Of a stretch of 64,000 bases of DNA, positions 27,613 to 36,294 are shown in pieces (the first letter of the stretch is position 1; every line of letters starts with the position of its first letter). This DNA is from CALBPI01 sp942491885 (GTDB lineage Bacteria; Pseudomonadota; Gammaproteobacteria; Steroidobacterales; Woeseiaceae): the NCBI GenBank assembly GCA_942491885.1, contig CALOCQ010000002.1:1178001-1242000 (forward strand), given 5' to 3'. The notes under the pieces are model-generated. The model did not search any database, had not been told where the DNA came from, and saw only the letters and a list, made by a program, of their open reading frames with translations. The translations under genes and the position numbers were made by a program.

Positions 27613-29367
27613 TCATCGTTGATAGATGACTTTCCCGTCAACAATCGTCATGATGATTTCGCCAGTCAGAATATCGCTGGGGTACTCATCAGCGAGTGCA
27701 AAAGGATCGACGCTCATCACTGTGAGATCGGCCCAGCGGCCGGCCTCAATGACGCCGACATGATCCTCGCGGAAACTGGCATAGGCTGACCATAAGGTAT
27801 AGGCGCGCACGGCTTCATCCATGGTCACGCTTTGCTCCGCATACCAGCCTTCCTCGGGCTCCCTATTCGGATCTTGCCGCGTGACAGCCGAGTGCAGCCC
27901 GTAGAAAATGTTGTGGTCAGAGCCGGGGTTGTCTGAGTTGAAGGTCAGGCTTGTTCCGGCCTGCCTGAGTGAGCGCCATGCATAGGCGCCGAGGATGCGC
28001 TCTGGCCCCAGACGTTCTTCCGCCCAGGCCTTGTCTTCCATTGCATGCGGCGGTTCCATCGACGCGATGATCCCCAACTGACCGAGTCGCGGCATGTCGG
28101 TGGGGCTTAAGACCTGTGCATGCTCGACACGATGGCGATTTTCAGCGGTAGCCGGGTCTTCCCGGAATACTGCCTCCAGGATATCCAGCGCCTCACGATT
28201 GCCGGCGTCACCGATGGCATGAATCGCAATCTGGAATCCGGCCTTCATTGCCTCCGCGTTGAGCTGCTGATTAAAACCGTAGTCATCACCGCTGACGCCG
28301 CGGTGCCCCGGCTGGTCAGAGTAGTCTTCGAGCAGACGCGCGCCGCGGGAACCGAGTGCGCCGTCGTAGTAGGCTTTGACAGTACGTGTGACCAACATGC
28401 TGTCTGCGTCGCGGTCGGGTCCTTTCGCAATCCACTTGCGAATCAGGTCTTCGTCACGCAGCGACAGCATCGCATACACCCGAATAGGTAATCTGCCTTG
28501 CGCTTCCAATGCTTCGAGCACGCTCATCATGCTCGTATCCAGACCCGCATCATGCACGGCAGTATAGCCGTCAGCCGCCATCTGATTGAGACCGAGCAGG
28601 ACCCGCTTCTCCAGTGTCCGGGACGATGGTTTTGGAATGGCGCCGCTCAACATTTGCACGCCCTGGTTGAGAAACAATCCATTCGGTTCACCGTCGGGGC
28701 CGAGTCGCATTTCGCCGCCGACAGGGACTTCTGAAGTCGCCGTAATACCCGCTGCATCAAGTGCCATCTGGTTACCCCAGCCACCGAAACCATGAAGGCT
28801 GTCCATGAATACCGGGTGGTCCGGAACTGCTCTCGTGAGCAGTGTTTTGTCGGGATAGTCGTTGGCCCAGGCACCATCATCCCAGCCACGACCGACAATC
28901 CATTCGCCTTTCGCGACTGTCTTGGCGCGTTCAGCAATCAGCGCTACTGCCTCCTCCTCGGTAGCAACGCCAATCAGGTTGACCTGGTCCAGTAATTGGC
29001 CGAGTCCGAAGACGTGAGTATGTGAATCGACCAGACCCGGAATGACGGTCGCACCTTCGAGATCGACCACGCGACTGTCTGGGCCCTGCAACGCGATTGC
29101 GCCCTCATTGCTACCAACAAAGACGATATCGCCGTTACGGATCGCGATCGCTTGCGCATCAGCACGCCAGCCGTCTTCGTCGCGTGGTGCATCGGGCATG
29201 ATCGTGCCGTCCGGCGCCGGCTCGTCCCAGTTCATCGTGTATACGTTGCCATTCGTCAGTATGAGACTGGCGCCGTCATCTTGCAGAGTCTCGGCGGGCT
29301 TTTCAGTACAGCCGATAATAACCGTGCAGATGACGATCGTTGACAGCAGCGTAGTGTGTTTGAACAT
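27613..29367 (-). CDS. YtcJ-like amidohydrolase, lipoprotein
   Basis: A 584-residue amidohydrolase-superfamily enzyme. The N-terminus is a lipoprotein signal with lipobox VIIGC, so it should be anchored by a lipid, on the periplasmic side. The metal site starts with DSHTH near residue 118; later IHAIGDAGN and RVEHAQ are typical of the YtcJ group (amidohydrolase 3), and SDNPGSDHN carries the catalytic Asp. Relatives hydrolyse amide or formamide bonds of small molecules. The ATG at 29367 has GGAG eight bases upstream; the longer frame to 29472 lacks signal character. Confidence 0.9.
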   Translation of the reverse strand: MFKHTTLLSTIVICTVIIGCTEKPAETLQDDGASLILTNGNVYTMNWDEPAPDGTIMPDAPRDEDGWRADAQAIAIRNGDIVFVGSNEGAIALQGPDSRVVDLEGATVIPGLVDSHTHVFGLGQLLDQVNLIGVATEEEAVALIAERAKTVAKGEWIVGRGWDDGAWANDYPDKTLLTRAVPDHPVFMDSLHGFGGWGNQMALDAAGITATSEVPVGGEMRLGPDGEPNGLFLNQGVQMLSGAIPKPSSRTLEKRVLLGLNQMAADGYTAVHDAGLDTSMMSVLEALEAQGRLPIRVYAMLSLRDEDLIRKWIAKGPDRDADSMLVTRTVKAYYDGALGSRGARLLEDYSDQPGHRGVSGDDYGFNQQLNAEAMKAGFQIAIHAIGDAGNREALDILEAVFREDPATAENRHRVEHAQVLSPTDMPRLGQLGIIASMEPPHAMEDKAWAEERLGPERILGAYAWRSLRQAGTSLTFNSDNPGSDHNIFYGLHSAVTRQDPNREPEEGWYAEQSVTMDEAVRAYTLWSAYASFREDHVGVIEAGRWADLTVMSVDPFALADEYPSDILTGEIIMTIVDGKVIYQR

Positions 29368-29572
29368 TTGCGTTTCTCCGTTGAGCCTCACAGTGTTCGT
29401 CGCGCGGGCTCGGTATGCCACTGATCTTCCCCCCAAGAAGGTAACCATTGCAAGAGAGACTTTTCCGACCAATGTGGGCCTTGGGAGGTCTCAGCCGGAT
29501 CATCGTCCAATCGACTGGTCACAGAAATTTCATCCGGACAACAGCGCCGTTCATGTCGTCAACAGCTTGCAG

Positions 29573-29970
29573 ATGGATGCCTCCAGTCACGCGATTGCCG
29601 TTCCGACGCGCACGAGATTGGATCCGACTGGGATTTTAATGCTGCGAACGTCGTCCTGCTGGATACAGCAAGCGACACACTTGAACTCGGCACGCGTTTT
29701 CGCTGGAAGACCTTCGGCATGACAATCGAGTGTACGGTTGAAGAATTCGAACCGGCTGAGCGATTGGCCTGGTAATCAGAATCCTTCGCGATGTCTGTTT
29801 ACCACGCATGGCGCATTTCACCACAACCGCAGGGCTGCCATGTCCTGACGGAAGAATCCCAGAACGGGATAATTCCGAGGATCGGAAAGCTCCTGACGCC
29901 TGGGCGAATGCATAAGTTCCACCAAATCTGGCTTGACCAACTGAATGAAGTTGCGAAAGTCCCTGCCTGA
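29573..29970 (+). pseudogene. SRPBCC (polyketide-cyclase-like) pseudogene
   Basis: The three stretches fit one START/SRPBCC-fold protein. From ATG 29573 the first frame gives MDASSHAIAVPT; after a shift and probable deletion near 29610-29625 the adjacent frame gives DWDFNAANVVLLD, LGTRFRWKTFG and EEFEPAERLAW; an in-frame TAA at 29773 interrupts it, and the same frame resumes with MSVYHAWRI, GCHVLTEESQ and KFHQIWLDQLNEVAK up to TGA at 29968. One frameshift and one nonsense codon mean that no functional protein is expected. It lies downstream of, and divergent to, the amidohydrolase gene. Confidence 0.75.
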
Positions 29971-30217
29971 CCAATAGCTAACGACTATTCTTGGTATACC
30001 CGGGCGCTCTTCTGACGCGATTGGTTGCAGGTTCTACGCCGAATAAGTCGAATAGGCCGCCGAGACGAAGGCGGCTTTAGTGCCAAAGGCATCCTTAACC
30101 CAGTGTTTCTAGCCTTATGGCTCCCGGTCCTGTTGTACCTGCTCTGCTGGGGACTTGAAAAGCGGCGTATCAACTGAAAAGCCCCAATAGCGAGAACTAA
30201 GCTCACGACTTTGTTCA
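29971..30217. other. gap with degenerate coding traces
   Basis: On the plus strand, 30016-30177 is open and ends in a hydrophobic helix with a basic tail (NPVFLALWLPVLLYLLCWG then LEKRRIN), like the C-terminus of a membrane protein without its beginning. On the minus strand a GTG at 30218 opens a 77-codon frame with a short hydrophobic start. Neither has a ribosome site or a recognisable family. I regard it as a continuation of the decayed segment that starts with the SRPBCC remnant. Confidence 0.3.
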
Positions 30218-30937
30218 CTACGACAAATTATCAATATGACGATCTGAGGCAAGGGTCTGGCGTTCGCGCCGGTGTAGCATAAAGTCCCAGGCGAGTTTGC
30301 TACCGATGAGTATCAAGGCAAAACTGGTGTAGGACAGTAGTCCAGGATAAGCGACAATGAAAATCAATCCAGCAACTACAGTAACAAGTAGTGCGATACA
30401 TCGTCGAAACGGCAGCCATATCAAGGTGCTCATACGAGCGTGTTGATACTCACCACGGAGCACGAAATTGATGATGAAGGAAATTGCGTGCCCAACCAAG
30501 AACAGCACGGAACATTTGAGGATCAGTTCGATTTGATCGGTCATAAAGTTATTGCCGGGTATCCCGGTTAAGGCTTCATGTGCCAGCACAAGTGCATAAG
30601 CTGTCAACGCCAGCATCGTTATAAAGGCAGCGCCTGATTTCGCGATGGCAAGGATCGAAATCAGAAAACTGCTGCCCCGCGAAACATGTATCCACTTATT
30701 CTCATAAGGATCGCCGAAGAGTGATGCCGTCAATAGCTTGAGCCCGCCGAACAACCCAATCCAAAACGCTTCCCACCAGTAGACGAGAATGACCTGAAAC
30801 AGCGTCAGGTCGAGAGCAAAATAGATGAACAGCATGCTGGTGTTGGCCGCCAACAGGGTCATTGCAGCCAGACCACTCGCACCTATGTGCTGCGAGTCAG
30901 GCTTGTTGTCGGGGAGCAATCCGGATTTCGCGTCCAT
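30218..30937 (-). CDS. DUF6498-type membrane protein
   Basis: A 239-residue protein with about six hydrophobic segments. FQVILVYWWEAFWIGLFGGLK in the second helix region is the recognisable part of the DUF6498 group of uncharacterised inner-membrane proteins, with basic and hydrophilic ends. No catalytic motif is visible. It starts at ATG 30937. The neighbouring DNA on both sides is non-coding or decayed, so it gives no functional hint. Confidence 0.75.
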   Translation of the reverse strand: MDAKSGLLPDNKPDSQHIGASGLAAMTLLAANTSMLFIYFALDLTLFQVILVYWWEAFWIGLFGGLKLLTASLFGDPYENKWIHVSRGSSFLISILAIAKSGAAFITMLALTAYALVLAHEALTGIPGNNFMTDQIELILKCSVLFLVGHAISFIINFVLRGEYQHARMSTLIWLPFRRCIALLVTVVAGLIFIVAYPGLLSYTSFALILIGSKLAWDFMLHRRERQTLASDRHIDNLS

Positions 30938-30984
30938 GCAACAATCATATCGATGAGAGCCGCAACGGCAAGTGCGCGGTTCAC

Positions 30985-31045
30985 GATCTGCGGACCCATT
31001 GATTAGCAGTCAATGGCTCTACCGACTGAGCCCAGTGAGCTTCAT
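30985..31045 (-). other. tRNA-like fragment (D arm and anticodon arm)
   Basis: On the minus strand GCTCAGTCGGTAGAGC at 31031-31016 forms a standard D arm, followed after one base by the stem ATTGA, the 7-base loop CTGCTAA and TCAAT (31014-30998), the geometry of a tRNA with anticodon GCT. The expected T arm and matching acceptor strand are not found; the 3' side continues into unrelated sequence. The D arm is also not of the serine type that a GCT anticodon requires. It is best seen as a tRNA remnant. The rest of the 323-base gap (30938-31260) shows nothing else. Confidence 0.35.
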
Positions 31046-31260
31046 CGCGACGTGTAAGTACTCAGTCGCTTTTTTGGTATCCACATGCGGAGGTAACATC
31101 AGCCGAGGGAGTCGGACAACGCAACGTTGTTTAAGGAACGATTGCTGGCGTGTTAGTGTCGGGTGTCGAGCTCGGCAGCATCTGGATTTTATCCGGACTT
31201 GTATGCCAGACTCATTTTGAATCAGGCAAATCGTAACAACAGACAAAACAGGAAAGCGTA

Positions 31261-31749
31261 TTGGCTATCAAATTTAGAACTGTCATTGGCATTGCCCTGA
31301 TGGTTCAGATCCTTAGCATTGGTCTTGCGGCAGCGGACAGTCAGCATGACGCAAAAGCCACCGACGGGCATGAGTACGAGGAGAACATCGTAGGGCTATT
31401 CGTCGGTCTTGCAAAAGAAGGCAGGCGCGAAAATGGCTTTGCTTTGGGTGTTGAGTACGAATACCGTCTGAATAGTCAATTCGGTATCGGTGCAATTGCT
31501 GAACATACCTTCGGCGATATCGACGCATGGGTGTTCGCTATACCGTTCGCCTATCATTCGGGGCGCTGGAAAATGTATATGGCACCCGGCTTGGAAGACG
31601 GAGACGCAGGCACAGAGTCTCTTGTACGCATCGGCGCTGAATATGGCTTTCATCGCGGCAAGTGGGAGATAGCACCGCAAATTGACGTAGATTTCGTGGA
31701 TGGCGAGGAGATCTTCGTCATCGGGGTGGTTTTTGCACGAGGCTTTTAA
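31261..31749 (+). CDS. small exported protein, probable beta-barrel
   Basis: A 162-residue protein with a signal peptide ending near GLAAADS. The mature part alternates short beta-strand-like segments (LGVEYEYRLNSQFGIGA, VFAIPFAYHSGRWKMYMAPG, VRIGAEYGFHRGKWEIAPQ) and ends with aromatic FARGF, which fits a small outer-membrane barrel. No family name is assigned. The start is TTG at 31261 with AGGA seven bases upstream; no ATG in frame gives a full signal peptide. Confidence 0.65.
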   Translation: MAIKFRTVIGIALMVQILSIGLAAADSQHDAKATDGHEYEENIVGLFVGLAKEGRRENGFALGVEYEYRLNSQFGIGAIAEHTFGDIDAWVFAIPFAYHSGRWKMYMAPGLEDGDAGTESLVRIGAEYGFHRGKWEIAPQIDVDFVDGEEIFVIGVVFARGF

Positions 31750-31870
31750 ACCAATGCGACAGCATCCTACAATAACGACGGGTCACCCGCAGCGAGTTGC
31801 CGCGTATTCAGAAATTACGCCAATCCGATAGTCCGCGGCGCTTTCGACCTGGCTGAACCGAGGGAATTAA

Positions 31871-31980
31871 CTCCGACACTTTTAGTTACCGAAAACCATC
31901 TTTCGACGACGGAGTTTATTTTCCTTTTTTTGTTTTCTCGTTTCACCAATAGTGTTTTGTGGTAATTAAAAGTGTAGGAC
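31871..31980. mobile_element. MITE-like element with 20-bp imperfect terminal inverted repeats
   Basis: CTCCGACACTTTTAGTTACC at 31871-31890 faces GGTAATTAAAAGTGTAGGAC at 31961-31980; the two ends match at 17 of 20 positions as inverted repeats. The 110-base unit is AT-rich and has no coding frame. The same terminal sequence recurs near 39294 and 50615. It could be a non-autonomous transposon whose transposase is elsewhere. The rest of the gap 31750-32094 shows only a copy of the dispersed intergenic repeat near 32042-32075. Confidence 0.5.
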
Positions 31981-32094
31981 GTTGAACGGCGGCTTTTTGA
32001 GAGTAGCGGTCACAGTGAGGCTACTTCCAGTAAATGGCTTAGCGGCTGCAACCGGCCAGGAGCGGTCGCTATTAACTCGTCAAAAGTCGATGAT

Positions 32095-32382
32095 TCAGCT
32101 ATCGGCATGGCCGTAATTTCTCCAATAGTCACGCAAGCTCAGGAAAGATTTCCAGCAGCCACTTAGCAAACCAAGTATGAATGGATAAAACATCGTCTGT
32201 AGAGGGAGACCCATAATTTCCACACCTAACAGGTAGACTACGACGGAGGCGACCAGACCGTAGAAACCGTGCAACACGATGTAGGCCAGGCAGATACAGA
32301 AGCTTACGATCAAACGGGTAAGTAGCGTGTGTGGCTGTGTCTGGTCCTGCTTCGACAGCAAATCTCTTAGCAGGCTAATCAT
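32095..32382 (-). CDS. small membrane protein, unknown
   Basis: A 95-residue protein with two hydrophobic segments (LIVSFCICLAYIVLHGFYGLV and a second around LGLPLQTMFYPFILGLL) and charged ends. No family is recognised. I took the ATG at 32382, with TTGGAAAC upstream; a TTG at 32403 would add seven residues. Its location in the gene-poor zone between repeats makes it a lower-confidence gene. Confidence 0.45.
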   Translation of the reverse strand: MISLLRDLLSKQDQTQPHTLLTRLIVSFCICLAYIVLHGFYGLVASVVVYLLGVEIMGLPLQTMFYPFILGLLSGCWKSFLSLRDYWRNYGHADS

Positions 32383-32429
32383 ATGTTTCCAATTGGTCCG
32401 CAATCGCCAATTTCACAAACTTCTGCTTC

Positions 32430-32491
32430 GGGTCAGTAGCCGTCATTCTACCTCGAATCACCTAGGCGGCGGCTTCCGGCCAATTGCGGTC
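32430..32491. repeat. dispersed intergenic repeat, copy b
   Basis: This 62-base stretch starts GGGTCAGTAGCCGTCATTC and ends in CGGCTTCCGGCCAATTGCGG. It aligns along its whole length with 37189-37250 and has partial relatives near 32042, 33535, 33836, 37632, 38548, 38641, 39789 and 50437. The two conserved halves are GGGTCA..AG..GTCATYCTACC and GGCGGCTNNCGGCCA. All copies are intergenic or in decayed DNA. Confidence 0.6.
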
Positions 32492-32527
32492 AGTCAATCT
32501 GCGACAAGAAGGGGTTTCTCTGCCACT

Positions 32528-33265
32528 TCATTCTGATCTGAATTGAGAAAAAGACGTATCGTCACTGTCCGCCAACCGGTTTCGCCATTCAACCAGATCC
32601 TGAAACTCGTGTGCCAGATTCGAGTCTTTCCAGCAGCTCTGCGTCGCCGGGCCAAGTGGAGGGTCAGTCTTCGCAATGGGCGCAACGACTTCCAAAACCA
32701 CCGCCATCGCAATGTCAGCATAGCTGAAGCGGCCCATTAGAAAATCGCCACCTGCTTGCGCCAACCCTTCACGAGTACGGTCAAGCGCTGTGCGCAAGGC
32801 ACTCGGCTTCAACAGGTGAGCATACTTTCGATCGAGCCGAGCCACAGCATCGCGCGCCAGGAAGCGTAGTGGTGGACGCAGAAACCCGGGTACGAATACT
32901 GGAAGTGACTCCTCCAGTGCCCGCGGGTTCTCCAGGATGCTGCGAACAACGCGGGTCCGGCCCTCGGCAAGAGCGTCCTCGCTCAGACTGTCCCACGGCG
33001 CTACCAACTCCAGATCTCCCAATCGCCTGTCGCCTGCCATCTCGTTCGCGTAGCAAGCGATCTCCCATGAGCCGCGATAAATCTTGTTGCCTGCGAAGAG
33101 TACCGGGACGGAAACGGCACCGGTCCACTGCCGCATGCGCAATCGCAGCCCTGGTTCGCTTAACGTCGGCGTGTACTCACGATAGGTGTATGCAAACCCG
33201 CAATTCTCGAGTGCCCATCGTGCTTTCTTGGACCACGGAGAAAACGACTCGCCGATCAGGATCAT
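32528..33265 (-). CDS. glutathione S-transferase-family protein
   Basis: A 245-residue protein with an N-terminal thioredoxin-like domain (SFSPWSKKARWALENCG, then SVPVLF with the cis-Pro) and a C-terminal helical domain with FSYADIAMAVVLE, the N-capping box region of GSTs. The usual catalytic Ser/Cys position near the N-terminus is occupied by SPWS, so a Ser- or Cys-type activity is possible. GSTs conjugate glutathione to electrophiles or act as reductases in the cytoplasm. Starts at ATG 33265; no operon partner. Confidence 0.85.
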   Translation of the reverse strand: MILIGESFSPWSKKARWALENCGFAYTYREYTPTLSEPGLRLRMRQWTGAVSVPVLFAGNKIYRGSWEIACYANEMAGDRRLGDLELVAPWDSLSEDALAEGRTRVVRSILENPRALEESLPVFVPGFLRPPLRFLARDAVARLDRKYAHLLKPSALRTALDRTREGLAQAGGDFLMGRFSYADIAMAVVLEVVAPIAKTDPPLGPATQSCWKDSNLAHEFQDLVEWRNRLADSDDTSFSQFRSE

Positions 33266-34001
33266 CTGTGTTTTCGATCTAGTAACTTGCGCACCAACTT
33301 GAATTTCTGATATTCCACGTTATTGCGGAAACGCTTTCGAACCAAGACCGCAGCCCTCACGATTCCGCGATAACATGCGCAGACTGCAAGAAGAGACGAT
33401 TCGAAACTTGCGAGCGTTAACGTACGGGACCCGGTCAACATTTTGAGAATCGACGACCGTCGGCTCAGGGTCATCAGCAGAAAGTATAGCCCAAGAGCTC
33501 CGAGCGGCGGCTATGCGAAGTAAAGTAGTCGTTGGTTTCCTAGCCTGGATAACTTCTGCACTCGGCCAGGAGGAGCCTCTCGCATCTCTACGAGTCACCA
33601 TGAAAGCTCTCATATGCAGCGGCTTCAAGCTCGCCTTCGTCAGCAATGAGCTCCTCGTTGTCCGCATCCATGATCCGGTGTGTTTTCCTGTAATTAGTGT
33701 TATCGGAAATACACGGCTAACAAATGATTCACCATTGCCCTGAGTGACGATTTATGTGATTAAGAATGTCGGACTTCCAACGGACGGTTTTCCAGATAGC
33801 GGTCGCAAGAGTATCCGGTTTGCGGAAACTACGGGCTTCCGCTTTCGGCCAATAGCAGCCCGCTGCATCGAACGGCGCAACAAAATCGATGTCGACCTGC
33901 AATTGAGGGCAGTCCCTATTGTCTTTGACAATCCCGCGAGTGGGGAGCATGTCGAGTACACACTCCCCGCCTGATCACAGTTACCCGCGCGAAGCCCCCG
34001 A
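33266..34001. other. 736-base gap with fragments
   Basis: No gene is supported here. The stretch contains the truncated 117-base duplicate (33563-33679) of the end of the 112-residue hypothetical gene at 37.3 kb, partial copies of the dispersed repeat near 33535 and 33836, and several short frames with poor composition and no ribosome site. Confidence 0.6.
33563..33679 (-). pseudogene. truncated duplicate of the 3' end of the 37.3-kb hypothetical gene
   Basis: 117 bases match 37236-37352 with two visible differences. On the minus strand it would encode only the last 27 residues of that protein (MDADNEELIADEGELEA then AAYESFHGDS) and its stop. Beyond 33679 the similarity ends abruptly, so this is a 3' fragment left by duplication or recombination. 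Confidence 0.7.
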
Positions 34002-34553
34002 TCACTCCTTACCGTTGAGTATTTCGCGATCCGCACCGCCCAATGCCGTATGACAAGCGATGCAGAGTGGCGCCCGGCCGGAAAGGTCACTACCCTGAAA
34101 ATTCAACACTGAACCGTCCGGGTTGTATTCGGCCCAGAACCAGTTGTTGTTGTCCGGGTCATAACCAGCCTCACGCTGGAACATTATCGTCAATGCCTCA
34201 TAGTGCTCTGATGGGGCGCCTGCATACACCTGCTTTACCGTCAGCCCCGACTGCGCGCCGTAATTGTGCTTGACGATCAGCCGGCCTGCGGCGCCATCGA
34301 TCACAGCCTTGGTGACGATCAACTCCTGGATGCTACCGTGTGGCCGCGATCCTACGAATGGATGACTACGGACTCGCTCATCGCCGACAAGCTGATTTTC
34401 CGCCATGTACTTCCACACCTTTTCAGCAAATGCATTGTCGACGGGTCGTCCGGCGCCAGAGTCTGACTCCGCCGTGAGCGAGAAAGCGGAGATCGAAATT
34501 ACCGCCACCACGCCGACCAGCAGAGCCGCCCATTGCGAATTAGTTCTGCTCAC
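34002..34553 (-). CDS. cytochrome P460-family c-type haem protein (second of pair)
   Basis: A 183-residue protein with an N-terminal hydrophobic signal or anchor (residues 9-26) and a single CIACH haem-binding motif near the C-terminus, the position typical of the cytochrome P460/c'-beta family. The central segment NNNWFWAEYNPDGSV also fits that group. P460 proteins act in the periplasm on hydroxylamine or NO. It starts with GTG two bases after the stop of the companion P460 gene, with AGGG upstream, so the two are co-translated. Confidence 0.75.
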   Translation of the reverse strand: MSRTNSQWAALLVGVVAVISISAFSLTAESDSGAGRPVDNAFAEKVWKYMAENQLVGDERVRSHPFVGSRPHGSIQELIVTKAVIDGAAGRLIVKHNYGAQSGLTVKQVYAGAPSEHYEALTIMFQREAGYDPDNNNWFWAEYNPDGSVLNFQGSDLSGRAPLCIACHTALGGADREILNGKE

Positions 34554-34555
34554 TC

Positions 34556-35191
34556 CTATTCCCTCGCTGCCATGGATTCGGCGTCCACGCTATCGGCTGC
34601 AGCCAGTGAGTCCTGCGTACCGCCAACAGCATCTTTACCGGTTCCTTTGCCGGAACGAAGCACCGGATAGTATTGCGTGAACACCCAGTCATCTGCCGCT
34701 GCACCAGCATGGCATCCGTTACATGACGCCGCCGGGAATGCCTTCGCCGTTGCCGTTAGCGACTTGTGATCTGGTGTCGAGAAACTGAAGTAGGCCCAGT
34801 TGCCAGGCTCGTTCGGAAAGTCCTTCTTGCTCTTGATGGTCGCCTCGAGGCCTATGAAATCACCCTGGAAGTAGCCATTGCCGCTAACCGCAGTTTTCGA
34901 GCCTACGCTGACAAGCTCCTTGATCAGAATAGTGCCTTCACGAAACTCACCGGTTTTCTTCCAGTGCTTCCAGCTCTTCGGATCAATGTAGACATTGTGG
35001 TGCTCAGGAAACGCGGCCTTACCATCGTTCATGTCGTTCGGCGTAACCGGCGTGCCTACATACACCCACTCGCGATAACCGGTCGGGCGTTCGAGCTCAC
35101 CTTTCTTGATTTCGTAAGCGTCGGCCAACGCGGTGCTGGGCAAAATTGATAAGGCGCTAACCGCCGCCATCGTAATTAGAACAGTTCTCAT
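34556..35191 (-). CDS. cytochrome P460-family protein (first of pair)
   Basis: A 211-residue exported protein with signal peptide ending at STALADA. The domain has YREWVYVGTPVTPNDMN, HHNVYIDPKSWKHWKK, EGTILIKELVS and the C-terminal haem site CNGCH, matching cytochrome P460. In this family a Lys side chain cross-links to haem; several Lys lie near WKHWKKTGEF but the linking one cannot be fixed here. Role: probably detoxification or oxidation of hydroxylamine or NO in the periplasm. ATG 35191 has AGGAG eight bases upstream. A 40-residue Ala/Asp-rich tail follows the haem motif. Confidence 0.82.
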   Translation of the reverse strand: MRTVLITMAAVSALSILPSTALADAYEIKKGELERPTGYREWVYVGTPVTPNDMNDGKAAFPEHHNVYIDPKSWKHWKKTGEFREGTILIKELVSVGSKTAVSGNGYFQGDFIGLEATIKSKKDFPNEPGNWAYFSFSTPDHKSLTATAKAFPAASCNGCHAGAAADDWVFTQYYPVLRSGKGTGKDAVGGTQDSLAAADSVDAESMAARE

Positions 35192-35317
35192 TGATCTGGC
35201 TCCTATCGGCATAAAGATTCTGCTGACAGACCAACGTATGGCGAATACCTGTCAGCAGGATTCACCGTAGGGGTTCAATGCACAGAGAGAAAAGTACGTA
35301 CTTGCGGAAGCGGTACG

Positions 35318-36223
35318 TTATTGCTGCGAACGGAAACGACTCGGCGTCGTACCAACGATACGTCGGAAGTGGCGCCGGAAATGACTCTCGTCGGCAAACC
35401 CGAGTTCGCAGGCTATTTCGACGACAGTCTTACCGGCATCGCTGCGCAGCAATTCCCTTGCGCGAGCGATACGTAGCTGCAGCTGATATTCATGGGGCGG
35501 AAATCCGGTGGCCTGCTTGAACATGCGGGCGAAGTGAAACGGCGAGAGATTGAACTCGTCTGCGAGCGCCGATAAAGAGACCTTTTCGTCGAGCCGATCG
35601 TTCAGGTACTCAAGGCTTCTGCGGTGAATGTCAGCGGTGAACCCGACTGATTCGCGATCGTCGGCCAGATCCCGCAACTCAGCTCTGCTCTGCCGGTAGA
35701 GCTGCGCCGCGATCAGCGTTATTAGTGAAGACGTCACCAGGTCCATGCCAATGTCATTATCCACGACTTCATCGCGCAGCAGCTGCAGCAGGCGCGTTAA
35801 TTTGTCGTCCATGATTCGAAATAGCGGTTGTAAACGCGGGCACTCGCCATCCTGGGACTGGAACTGCGTGCTGACGTCGGCCAGGTACGTGGGCAGCATC
35901 GTCAGATGCACCGATTGCGACTCATAGCTCCAGTCCCATTCCATCGGAAAACCGGCGGGTACAAACGTGACTTCGCCGCGCGGGCAGGTCTGCCACTCGC
36001 GTCGGCCATGTGCAGTGCGCAACACCGAGTGCACCGGGCGACCGTCCACGGGCCTTCCTACCGTCGACATCAACAAGTGCTCTCGCTGCCCTTGCGGCAG
36101 GTTGACGCCACCAGGCGGGCGTCGACGCACCAAAATTTCAACACCGCTGCCTAAAGACGCGCGCGACTCAATAGAGTTAGGATCTACAGCTGAGGCGGCC
36201 TGTGGTTTGACTGTAGTAGTCAT
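35318..36223 (-). CDS. AraC-family transcriptional regulator
   Basis: A 301-residue regulator with an N-terminal cupin-like region (residues about 40-150) and a C-terminal pair of helix-turn-helix units: VSLSALADEFNLSPFHFARMF and TVVEIACELGFADESHFRRHF, ending in GTTPSRFR. ATG 36223 is chosen because residues upstream (to 36421) overlap the divergent glycosylase gene and lack family similarity. It lies upstream of, and on the same strand as, the P460 pair, with a 126-base gap, so these are plausible targets. Confidence 0.9.
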   Translation of the reverse strand: MTTTVKPQAASAVDPNSIESRASLGSGVEILVRRRPPGGVNLPQGQREHLLMSTVGRPVDGRPVHSVLRTAHGRREWQTCPRGEVTFVPAGFPMEWDWSYESQSVHLTMLPTYLADVSTQFQSQDGECPRLQPLFRIMDDKLTRLLQLLRDEVVDNDIGMDLVTSSLITLIAAQLYRQSRAELRDLADDRESVGFTADIHRRSLEYLNDRLDEKVSLSALADEFNLSPFHFARMFKQATGFPPHEYQLQLRIARARELLRSDAGKTVVEIACELGFADESHFRRHFRRIVGTTPSRFRSQQ

Positions 36224-36294
36224 TAAGAAAGCGTATAGGTACGCGTTAGGCGCCGCAAGAGCGCCATGACAGATTGTGCAAGAGGAAAATACCG

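Noticed and set aside
29985..30218. 77-codon minus-strand frame after the DUF6498 gene
   Set aside because: Although it abuts the upstream stop, most of it is Arg/Ser-rich low-quality sequence opposite a possible plus-strand remnant; kept only as part of the decayed gap.
33262..33667. Minus-strand frames of 70 and 115 codons upstream of the GST gene
   Set aside because: They cross the duplicated fragment in the wrong frame, have no ribosome site and no recognisable motif.
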